A stretch of DNA of 10,219 nucleotides from positions 1 through 10,219 of the forward strand of contig CAMYCE010000078.1 of the NCBI GenBank assembly GCA_947254205.1, written 5' to 3'. This document shows, one piece after another, positions 1 through 5,877 of this stretch. Within the stretch, counting starts at the first letter, position 1. Each line of letters begins with the position of its first letter. Both the position numbers and the translations under genes were made by a program. The notes beneath the pieces are model-generated. The model was not told where the DNA came from and searched no databases. It saw nothing but the letters and a program-made list of their open reading frames with translations. Source of the DNA: an uncultured Prevotellaceae bacterium. GTDB lineage: Bacteria; Bacteroidota; Bacteroidia; Bacteroidales; Muribaculaceae.

Positions 1-47
1 CCTCTGCTTGTAAGGCAGATGCTCTGAACCAGCTGAGCTAAACGCCC
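1..47 (-). tRNA. tRNA-Val (anticodon UAC), 5' part only, cut by the window edge
   Basis: Read on the - strand, the tRNA begins at base 47 with acceptor strand GGGCGTT, then TA and a D-arm (GCTC-AGCTGGTTCA-GAGC). The anticodon stem-loop TCTGC-CTTACAA-GCAGA follows. The loop gives anticodon TAC, hence valine. The variable loop, T-arm and 3' acceptor strand lie beyond base 1 of the window. The part that is visible pairs cleanly and closely resembles bacterial tRNA-Val. A Bacteroides-type promoter sits about 22 bases upstream, so this is probably a functional gene and may lead a tRNA cluster continuing to the left. Confidence 0.92.
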
Positions 48-68
48 CTTTTCGTTGGAAAAGCGATG

Positions 69-100
69 CAAAGGTATAACAAGTTTTTGAGATGTGCAAA
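69..100 (-). promoter_or_regulatory. Bacteroides-type promoter for tRNA-Val
   Basis: On the - strand, a TTTG element (bases 100-97) is followed after 20 bases by TACCTTTG (bases 76-69). This is an exact match to the Bacteroidetes -33/-7 pattern TTTG...TAnnTTTG. Transcription would start near base 62, leaving a leader of about 15 bases before the tRNA. It lies back to back with the purB promoter. Confidence 0.75.
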
Positions 101-112
101 TAAAAAATATAT

Positions 113-143
113 TTTGCAAAGATTGTTTTTATCGCTAAATTTG
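113..143 (+). promoter_or_regulatory. Bacteroides-type promoter for purB
   Basis: TTTG at 113-116 is followed after 19 bases by TAAATTTG at 136-143, an exact match to the Bacteroidetes -33/-7 consensus and spacing. The predicted start near base 150 gives purB a leader of roughly 100 bases. A small hairpin lies near the 5' end of that leader (161-180): TTGTG/CACAA, a bulged T, AGA/TCT and a GCC loop. It has no U-tract, so it is more likely to protect the mRNA 5' end than to terminate. Confidence 0.78.
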
Positions 144-253
144 CGTCACTGCACCGAGCCTTGTGTAGAGCCTCTCACAACAAGACTTTCACAACTCGCT
201 GCAGCACTATATCAACAAAAAAAATACAATTACTACTGAACTCTAAACCAATC

Positions 254-1597
254 ATGAATTTGAGCCCACTCACTGCCGTTTCACCCATCGACGGGCGTTA
301 TCATGGCAAGACCCAACAACTTGCCGAATACTTCTCGGAATACGCTCTTGTGCGCTATCGCGTGAAAGTAGAAGTAGAATATTTCATAGCCTTGTGCGAG
401 CTACCACTGCCACAGCTTGCAGGGGTAGACCACAGCACCTTTGCCAACCTGCGTGCCATCTATCAAAATTTCACTCCCGAGCAAGCTCAGCGCGTGAAAG
501 ACATTGAGAGCATCACCAACCACGACGTGAAAGCTGTGGAATATTTCTTGAAAGAGGAGTTTGACAAGCTGGGACTTGAACAGCACAAAGAATTTATTCA
601 CTTTGGACTCACCTCGCAAGACATCAACAACACCTCAATGCCCATGGCCATTCAAGATGCTACCCACAAGGTTCTCATTCCCATGGTGCAAGAAGTTATC
701 GACTGGCTCAACGAGCATGCACGCGAGTGGCACGACGTGCCCATGCTTGCCAAAACCCACGGCCAGCCAGCATCGCCCACGCGACTGGGCAAAGAGCTCA
801 AAGTGTTTGCCTACAGGCTTGAACAACAACTGACGCAACTCAAGGCTGTGCCCAACAGCGGAAAATTTGGCGGTGCAACAGGCAATTTCAACGCTCACCT
901 CATCGCCTATCCCAACCTCGACTGGCGTGCATTTGGCAAAAAATTCCTCAACGAGAAATTAGGCATTGAGCGCGAAGAGTGGACAACCCAAATTTCAAAC
1001 TACGACAACTTGGGGGCTTTGCTCGATGCCATGAAGCGCATTGGCACCATTGTCATCGACCTCGACCGCGACATGTGGACCTATATCTCGATGAACTATT
1101 TCAAGCAAAAAATCAAAGCCGGCGAAGTGGGCTCAAGTGCCATGCCACACAAGGTAAACCCCATCGACTTTGAAAATAGCGAAGGAAACTTGGGCATGGC
1201 AGGAGCCATCTTTACATTCCTCGCAACCAAACTCCCCATATCGAGATTGCAACGCGACCTCACCGACTCGACTGTGATGCGCAATGTGGGTGTGCCCATG
1301 GGCCACATGGTCATTGCCCTTGCCAGCACACTCAAGGGGCTCAACAAGCTCATTTTGCACCGCGAGTCGATTGATGCCGACTTGAGCAACCTGTGGAGCG
1401 TGGTGGCCGAAGCCATGCAGACGATATTGCGCCGAGAAGGCTACCCAAAGCCCTATGAAACCCTCAAGGCACTCACTCGCACCAACGAAGAGGTGAACCA
1501 GCAACGCATAGCCGAGTTTATCGACACTCTCGATGTGAGCGAGCAAGTGAAAGCCGAGTTGAGATCCATCACGCCACAAAACTACACCGGCTATTAA
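254..1597 (+). CDS. purB: Adenylosuccinate lyase
   Basis: This 447-residue enzyme of the fumarase/aspartase superfamily acts twice in cytosolic purine synthesis. It splits SAICAR to AICAR and adenylosuccinate to AMP, releasing fumarate each time. The N-terminus (LTAVSPIDGRY, residues 6-16) and length match the Escherichia coli type of PurB (about 456 residues). Visible motifs are TNHDVKAVE at 88-96, KTHGQPASPT at 167-176 (His169 is the expected catalytic residue) and the signature loop GSSAMPHKVNP at 293-303, whose serines supply the catalytic base. The open frame extends up to a TTG at 161, but homology begins only at the ATG at 254, so I use that start. It stands alone between its own promoter and a terminator hairpin. 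Nothing looks broken. Confidence 0.97.
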   Translation: MNLSPLTAVSPIDGRYHGKTQQLAEYFSEYALVRYRVKVEVEYFIALCELPLPQLAGVDHSTFANLRAIYQNFTPEQAQRVKDIESITNHDVKAVEYFLKEEFDKLGLEQHKEFIHFGLTSQDINNTSMPMAIQDATHKVLIPMVQEVIDWLNEHAREWHDVPMLAKTHGQPASPTRLGKELKVFAYRLEQQLTQLKAVPNSGKFGGATGNFNAHLIAYPNLDWRAFGKKFLNEKLGIEREEWTTQISNYDNLGALLDAMKRIGTIVIDLDRDMWTYISMNYFKQKIKAGEVGSSAMPHKVNPIDFENSEGNLGMAGAIFTFLATKLPISRLQRDLTDSTVMRNVGVPMGHMVIALASTLKGLNKLILHRESIDADLSNLWSVVAEAMQTILRREGYPKPYETLKALTRTNEEVNQQRIAEFIDTLDVSEQVKAELRSITPQNYTGY

Positions 1598-1683
1598 ACC
1601 CCAAGAGCAAGCCTCTCAAGCCCACGCAACAAAAGAGAACAAGAGCAAAATTGTGTCGTTATAGACATGAACAAGCAAGTTGC

Positions 1684-1717
1684 AATGGGTTAAAGAATTT
1701 AAAATAGCCCATTTTTT
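1684..1717 (+). terminator. Probable intrinsic terminator after purB
   Basis: Bases 1684-1692 (AATGGGTTA) pair with 1705-1713 (TAGCCCATT) in a nine-pair stem with one G-U wobble and a 12-base A/T-rich loop. A T-run to 1717 follows directly. It lies about 85 bases after the purB stop codon and just before the next promoter. The loop is large and the stem only moderately stable, hence moderate confidence. Confidence 0.6.
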
Positions 1718-1731
1718 AGCACTTGCAAGGC

Positions 1732-1760
1732 TTGACTTCAGGGAAAAACGCTTATCTTTG
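1732..1760 (+). promoter_or_regulatory. Bacteroides-type promoter for the pseudouridine synthase gene
   Basis: TATCTTTG at 1753-1760 matches the Bacteroidetes -7 element TAnnTTTG exactly. Upstream, TTG at 1732-1734 (CTTG, three of four matches to TTTG) lies 18 bases away as a weak -33 element. Transcription would start near base 1767, giving a leader of about 115 bases before the ATG at 1883. Confidence 0.65.
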
Positions 1761-1766
1761 TCACGA

Positions 1767-1882
1767 TTTCTATAAGGTAAACATATTAACGATTATTGCT
1801 TATTAAGTTTGATCCTTAAAGGCCGAGAGGCCTACGGCAATTATTAATTTTTTAACAAAACAATAACAAATCTAAAAGAGTC
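1767..1882 (+). promoter_or_regulatory. Long structured 5' leader of the pseudouridine synthase mRNA
   Basis: The predicted leader is about 115 bases, long for this genome; the GT5-like gene has only about 20. It contains a five-pair hairpin AGGCC-GAGA-GGCCT at 1820-1833 with a GNRA-type loop. An A/T-rich stretch with six T residues follows after a gap of about 15 bases, then an A-rich, unstructured run into the start codon. I cannot assign it to a named riboswitch or leader family. The hairpin is too far from the T-run to be a standard terminator. It could be a protein-binding or stability element. Confidence 0.4.
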
Positions 1883-3331
1883 ATGGATGAGAGTTTAGAG
1901 AAAAAACCTAAGAGACCACGCATCAGCGAGGCCAAGCCAGTCATCGAAGACAACATGGGAGCTTCACGCTATGAGAGGGTAGACTTCAACCGTGGTAACA
2001 TGCAAGACGAGCAACAAGGCGAACAGCAAGGAGGATACACTCCCGGTGGTGGTTATGGCCAGCAACGTGGCTACAACCCACGCTACCAGCAACAACGCTA
2101 TGGCGGTGGCTATGGTCAGCAACGTGGCTACAACCCACGCTACCAGCAACAACGCTATAATGCACCACAACCTCAAGAGCCCTGCATGCACGGCAACGAG
2201 GAGAATGCTATGCCAAGCGAAAATGCAGCTCAACAGCCACAACAAGGTGGCTACCGTCCACAACAAGGTGGCTACCGCCCACAACAAGGAGGCTACCGTC
2301 CACAACAAGGTGGTTACCGCCCACAACAAGGAGGCTATCGCCAGCAACAAGGAGGATACCGCCCACAACAAGGAGGGTATCGCCAGCAACAAGGGGGGTA
2401 TCGCCCACAACAGGGTGGCTATCGCCAGCAACAAGGTGGCTACCGCCAGCAACAAGGTGGCTATCGCCCACAACAAGGGGGAGGTTATCGCCCACAACAA
2501 GGGGGATACCGCCCACAGCAACAACAACGCATGCCACAAGGGCCACGCCCACAAATGCGATTCACTCCACGCCCCAAGCCCGTTATCTATGAGGAGCCTG
2601 CAGTGGATCCCAACATGCAAATACGCTTAAACAAATTCATGGCCAACGCTGGCATTTGCTCACGTCGCGAGGCCGATGAGCTGATTCAAAAAGGTCTCAT
2701 CAAGGTGAATGGCGAAGTGGTGAATGAGTTGGGCGTGAAAATCACTCCACACGACACTGTTGAATACAACGGTAAAGACGTGAGTAGCGAGCGCAAAGTG
2801 TATATTTTGCTCAACAAACCCAAAGATTGCGTGACCACAAGCGATGACCCCAATGGTCGCAAAACCGTGATGGACTATGTGAAAGGTGCTTGCGAAGAGC
2901 GCATCTATCCCGTGGGCCGTCTCGACCGCAACACCACCGGTGTGCTCTTGCTCACCAACGATGGTGACTTGGCATCGAAACTCACCCACCCCAAATATAT
3001 CAAGAAAAAAATATATCAAGTGTGGACCGACAAGCCCATCAAAGAAGAAGACATGCAACACATTGCCGATGGTGTAGAGCTTGACGATGGTCCCATTCAC
3101 GCCGATGCAGTGAGCTATGTGTCGCCCACCGACCGCAAGCAAGCCGGCATTGAAATTCACTCAGGCCGCAACCGTGTGGTGCGTCGCATTTTTGAATCGC
3201 TGGGCTACCATGTGGTGAAACTCGATCGCGTTTACTTTGCAGGACTCACCAAGAAGAACCTGTCGCGTGGTCGCTGGCGCTACCTCACTCAAGAAGAGGT
3301 GAATTTCTTGAAACAAAATTCATTTGAATAA
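1883..3331 (+). CDS. RsuA/RluB-family rRNA pseudouridine synthase with a long repetitive disordered N-terminus
   Basis: This 482-residue protein would isomerise specific uridines in ribosomal RNA to pseudouridine. The enzyme proper starts near residue 245. An S4 RNA-binding domain (RLNKFMANAGICSRREAD, about 248-302) is followed by the catalytic domain with GRLDRNTTGVLLLTNDGDL at 345-363, where Asp348 is the expected nucleophile. The family's C-terminal motif SGRNRVVRRIFE lies near 427-438. These features fit the RsuA/RluB/RluE/RluF family; the exact target uridine cannot be read from sequence. Residues 1-240 are low complexity: a basic start (KKPKRPR), a 19-residue tandem duplication, an acidic linker, then 13 heptads rich in Gln, Gly, Tyr and Arg. 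That tail roughly doubles the usual size of the enzyme. The ATG at 1883 is supported by the promoter and the A-rich leader; there is no Shine-Dalgarno. Confidence 0.93.
   Translation: MDESLEKKPKRPRISEAKPVIEDNMGASRYERVDFNRGNMQDEQQGEQQGGYTPGGGYGQQRGYNPRYQQQRYGGGYGQQRGYNPRYQQQRYNAPQPQEPCMHGNEENAMPSENAAQQPQQGGYRPQQGGYRPQQGGYRPQQGGYRPQQGGYRQQQGGYRPQQGGYRQQQGGYRPQQGGYRQQQGGYRQQQGGYRPQQGGGYRPQQGGYRPQQQQRMPQGPRPQMRFTPRPKPVIYEEPAVDPNMQIRLNKFMANAGICSRREADELIQKGLIKVNGEVVNELGVKITPHDTVEYNGKDVSSERKVYILLNKPKDCVTTSDDPNGRKTVMDYVKGACEERIYPVGRLDRNTTGVLLLTNDGDLASKLTHPKYIKKKIYQVWTDKPIKEEDMQHIADGVELDDGPIHADAVSYVSPTDRKQAGIEIHSGRNRVVRRIFESLGYHVVKLDRVYFAGLTKKNLSRGRWRYLTQEEVNFLKQNSFE
2045..2158 (+). repeat. 57-bp in-frame tandem duplication within the pseudouridine synthase gene
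   Basis: Two adjacent 57-base copies (2045-2101 and 2102-2158) encode the identical peptide GGGYGQQRGYNPRYQQQRY twice, residues 55-73 and 74-92. The last 42 bases of the copies are identical; the first 15 differ at four positions, all silent. This points to a recent duplication, or gene conversion, with selection to keep the peptide. Confidence 0.95.
2240..2515 (+). repeat. 13-copy 21-bp coding repeat, heptad QQGGYR[P/Q]
   Basis: Thirteen tandem units encode QQGGYRP or QQGGYRQ (residues 120-211). Copies 5, 7, 9 and 10 end in Gln and the rest in Pro; copy 12 carries one extra Gly codon, which keeps the frame. The CAACAA core is almost invariant, while Gly, Tyr and Pro/Gln codons vary at third positions. 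All units are multiples of three, so copy number can change without breaking the enzyme downstream. Confidence 0.96.
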
Positions 3332-3349
3332 ACGAGAAGACAATACTGT

Positions 3350-3396
3350 TTTTGGTCAGACTTTCACTCAACACATGAGCGAAAGTCTGACCGAAA
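3350..3396 (+). other. Long imperfect hairpin between the pseudouridine synthase gene and asnS
   Basis: GGTCAGACTTTC (3354-3365) pairs perfectly with GAAAGTCTGACC (3381-3392). The stem extends outward by a wobble and three T-A pairs to 3350/3396. Inside, after one A/C mismatch, CTCA (3367-3370) pairs with TGAG (3376-3379) around an ACACA loop. The total is about 20 pairs. No T-run follows on either strand, so it is not a standard intrinsic terminator. It starts 18 bases after one stop codon and ends 24 bases before the asnS start. It may be a processing or stability element, a U-tract-less terminator or a small palindromic repeat. Confidence 0.85.
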
Positions 3397-3420
3397 CAAT
3401 TAAAACAACACACAGCATTC

Positions 3421-4821
3421 ATGAACATGAAAAGAACAAAAGTTGTTGATATATTCAACCCTTCACTGGTGGGTCAAGATGTGTGCGTCAAGGGCTGGGT
3501 GCGCACCCGTCGCGGTAACAAGCAAGTGCAATTCATTGCACTCAACGACGGTTCAACAATCAAAAACATTCAAATCGTAGTCGACCCAACCCAAGTCGAC
3601 GAAAACTTGCTCAAAAACATCACCACCGGCTCTTGCCTTGGTATTGAGGGCAAGCTCGTGGAAAGCCAAGGTGCAGGGCAAACTGTTGAGGTGCAATGTA
3701 GCAACATCACGCTCTATGGCACCTGCGACAGCGACTATCCCATGCAAAAGAAAGGACAAAGCTTTGAATACATGCGCAAAAACGCACACATGCGCCTGCG
3801 CACCAACACATTTGGAGCCGTGTTTCGCATACGCCACAACATGGCGATTGCCATTCACAACTATTTTCACGAGCATGGATTCTTCTACTTCCACACTCCC
3901 CTCATCACTGCAAGCGACTGCGAGGGTGCAGGCGAGATGTTTCAAGTAACAACCAAAAACCTCTACACGCTCGAAAAAGACGAACAAGGCAAAATCAAAT
4001 ATGACGACGACTTCTTTGGCAAGCAAACGTCGCTCACCGTGTCGGGGCAACTCGAAGGCGAGCTGGGAGCCACTGCCCTTGGAGCCATCTACACCTTTGG
4101 CCCCACCTTCCGTGCCGAAAACAGCAACACTCCTCGACATCTTGCCGAGTTTTGGATGGTTGAGCCCGAAGTTGCCTTTATCGACCTCAACGACCTGATG
4201 GATCTTGAAGAGGACTTCATCAAATATTGCGTGAAGTGGGCACTCGACCATTGCAAAGACGACCTTGCCTTCTTGAACCAAATGATCGACAAGTCGCTCA
4301 TCGAGCGTCTTGAAGGCATTCTCAAAGAAGAATTTAAACGCCTGCCCTACACTCAAGGCATCGAAATTCTTGAAAAAGCCGTTGAGGGTGGGCACAAGTT
4401 TGAAAACCCCGTGAGCTGGGGCATGGACCTTGCCAGCGAGCACGAGCGTTTCTTGGTTGAAGAATACTTCAAGAAACCCGTGATCATGACCGACTATCCC
4501 AAAGACATCAAGGCTTTCTACATGAAAATCAACGACGATGGCAAAACTGTGCAAGGCACCGATGTGCTTTTCCCACAAATTGGCGAAATCATTGGTGGCT
4601 CGGTGCGCGAAGAGAGCTTCGACAAGTTGCAACACGAGATTGAACGTCGAGGCATGAACATGAGCGACATGAGCTGGTATCTCGACACCCGTCGCTATGG
4701 CACTTGCCCACATGGAGGCTTTGGCTTGGGCTTTGAACGTCTCATCTTGTTCATCACCGGCATGCAAAACATACGCGACGTGATTCCATTTCCTCGCACT
4801 CCCAAAAATGCAGAATTCTAA
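3421..4821 (+). CDS. asnS: Asparaginyl-tRNA synthetase
   Basis: This 466-residue class IIb aminoacyl-tRNA synthetase joins asparagine to tRNA-Asn in the cytosol using ATP. An N-terminal OB-fold anticodon-binding domain spans about 17-103 (VKGWVRTRRGNKQVQFIALNDG). The catalytic core follows, with motif 2 in FRAENSNTPRHLAEFWMVEPE (about 230-250) and motif 3 in GFGLGFERL (433-441), then IRDVIPFPRTP. Ending at FPRTPKNAEF is typical of AsnRS rather than AspRS, and the length is normal for AsnRS. A second ATG two codons in (3427) is an equally possible start. No consensus promoter is visible between the upstream stop and this gene, so it may be read through from the pseudouridine synthase gene past the hairpin at 3350-3396. 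A strong terminator follows. Confidence 0.97.
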   Translation: MNMKRTKVVDIFNPSLVGQDVCVKGWVRTRRGNKQVQFIALNDGSTIKNIQIVVDPTQVDENLLKNITTGSCLGIEGKLVESQGAGQTVEVQCSNITLYGTCDSDYPMQKKGQSFEYMRKNAHMRLRTNTFGAVFRIRHNMAIAIHNYFHEHGFFYFHTPLITASDCEGAGEMFQVTTKNLYTLEKDEQGKIKYDDDFFGKQTSLTVSGQLEGELGATALGAIYTFGPTFRAENSNTPRHLAEFWMVEPEVAFIDLNDLMDLEEDFIKYCVKWALDHCKDDLAFLNQMIDKSLIERLEGILKEEFKRLPYTQGIEILEKAVEGGHKFENPVSWGMDLASEHERFLVEEYFKKPVIMTDYPKDIKAFYMKINDDGKTVQGTDVLFPQIGEIIGGSVREESFDKLQHEIERRGMNMSDMSWYLDTRRYGTCPHGGFGLGFERLILFITGMQNIRDVIPFPRTPKNAEF

Positions 4822-4854
4822 AAGTTCGCATTTTCAACACAACACACTATATTC

Positions 4855-4891
4855 AAGGCAACTTTGCAACTCAATGCAAAGTTGCCTTTTT
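4855..4891 (+). terminator. Intrinsic terminator after asnS
   Basis: AAGGCAACTTTGC (4855-4867) pairs perfectly with GCAAAGTTGCCTT (4876-4888) around an 8-base loop, and a T-run continues to 4891. It lies 33 bases after the asnS stop. This is a classic Rho-independent terminator. Confidence 0.93.
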
Positions 4892-4979
4892 CATCGACGG
4901 GGCATTTCACTAAAAAGATTTAGCAATGTTAAAACAATAGCGATTTTACTTAAAAGAGCTAAGCAGGGCAGGCACATCG

Positions 4980-5011
4980 TTAGCAATTATCAAAAAAAAA
5001 ACGTAACTTTG
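4980..5011 (+). promoter_or_regulatory. Bacteroides-type promoter for the GT5-like/DUF4270 pair
   Basis: TAACTTTG at 5004-5011 is an exact -7 match (TAnnTTTG). TTAG at 4980-4983, three of four matches to TTTG, lies 20 bases upstream as a weak -33 element. Transcription would start near 5018, leaving about 20 bases before the ATG at 5037. The interval from the asnS terminator (4892) to here shows no gene. Confidence 0.68.
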
Positions 5012-5036
5012 CAAGAAGTTAAAAAAGATTGCTCTC

Positions 5037-5849
5037 ATGGACGTAAACAAAGTTCTATTCATCTCACAAGAAATTTCCCCTTATCTTCAAGAGACTCCAA
5101 TGTCGGTTATGGGTGGCATGTTGCCACAAGCCGTTCAGGAGAATGGGGTTGAAGTACGCACATTCATGCCCAAGTATGGCTACATCAACGAACGTCGCAA
5201 TCAACTTCATGAGGTAATACGCTTGTCGGGCATGAATCTCATTATCGACGACACCGACCACCCACTCATCATCAAAGTGGCCACCTTGCAACCGGCTCGC
5301 ATGCAGGTTTACTTCATTTTTAACGAAGACTATTTTTCTCACAATATCACCAAAGACTTGGAGACAGTGACCTCGCCTGCCGACAACGACGAGCGCAGCA
5401 TTTTCTTCACCCGTGGCACGCTGGAGACAGTGAAAAAATTGCGTTGGGTGCCCGACGTGATTCACTGCACGGGCTGGATCACTGCACTATCGCCCTTGTA
5501 TATCAAGGATTATTATTGCGATGACCCTTCATTCCGTGATGTCAAAATTGTGTATTCACTTTTTGCCGAAGACTTCAACGAGCCTCTTGATGAGCGACTC
5601 TATGAGAAGCTCAAATTTGATGGCATCAAAGAAGAATACATCAAAGACTTGGCTGGCAAGAAAGCCGACTACATGGCTCTCACCCAACTTGCACTTCAAC
5701 ATTGCGATGGCGTGGTGGCTTGTAGCGACAACTTGCGTCCTGAGGTTTTGGAGCTGGTGAAAGCATCAGGATTGCCCTTCTTGCCCTATCAAGGCGACGA
5801 CAATAGCGCAAATGCCAAAGCCTACATTGAATTTTACAAATCTCTGTAA
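5037..5849 (+). CDS. Stand-alone glycogen/starch synthase N-terminal domain protein (GT5-like, possibly non-catalytic)
   Basis: This 270-residue protein matches only the N-terminal Rossmann half of GT5 glycogen synthases, which normally run to about 480 residues. Matching segments in order are KVLFISQEISPY (5-16), GGMLPQAVQENGVEVRTFMPKYG (26-48), FFTRGTLETV (123-132), PDVIHCTGWITAL (139-151) and CDGVVACSDNLRPEVLEL (223-240). Two family motifs are altered. The usual Lys-x-Gly-Gly near the start reads SVMGG with no lysine, and the His-Asp-Trp stretch reads CTGW with no aspartate. The C-terminal half, which binds the ADP-glucose nucleotide, is absent; the frame stops cleanly and the next gene is unrelated. 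Glycogen synthesis by this protein alone is therefore unlikely. As I recall, short versions are widespread in Bacteroidales and annotated glycogen/starch synthase. A sensory or scaffolding role is only a guess. No signal peptide; cytosolic. Confidence 0.85.
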   Translation: MDVNKVLFISQEISPYLQETPMSVMGGMLPQAVQENGVEVRTFMPKYGYINERRNQLHEVIRLSGMNLIIDDTDHPLIIKVATLQPARMQVYFIFNEDYFSHNITKDLETVTSPADNDERSIFFTRGTLETVKKLRWVPDVIHCTGWITALSPLYIKDYYCDDPSFRDVKIVYSLFAEDFNEPLDERLYEKLKFDGIKEEYIKDLAGKKADYMALTQLALQHCDGVVACSDNLRPEVLELVKASGLPFLPYQGDDNSANAKAYIEFYKSL

Positions 5850-5877
5850 ACACCCTTTTTCACACTCGCACACATTT

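Noticed and set aside
161..253. Upstream TTG extension of purB by 31 codons
   Set aside because: PurB homology begins at the ATG at 254. The extra peptide resembles nothing in the family, and a TTG start within about ten bases of the predicted transcript 5' end is implausible.
2240..2515. Regularly spaced repeats that might suggest a CRISPR array
   Set aside because: The units are contiguous 21-bp coding repeats with no unique spacers, inside an intact reading frame, and no cas gene is present.
1964..2620. Long - strand open frame (218 codons) across the repeat tract, with a Leu/Trp/Ala-rich membrane-like translation
   Set aside because: It is the antisense of the 21-bp repeat, which stays open in several frames because its unit length is a multiple of three and lacks stop complements. 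It has no promoter or homology of its own.
1992..2630. + strand alternative-frame open frame (212 codons) of repeated HNK-type units over the same tract
   Set aside because: It is a shifted reading of the same repeats. The other frame continues directly into a conserved S4/pseudouridine synthase domain and is clearly the real gene.
3553..4767. 404-codon open frame antisense to asnS
   Set aside because: It lies wholly opposite a highly conserved synthetase, has no recognisable domain or promoter, and is explained by the codon bias of the + strand gene.
4808..5152. 114-codon open frame spanning the asnS end, its terminator and the next gene's start
   Set aside because: It crosses a strong terminator and a promoter, and its translation has no domain or sensible composition.
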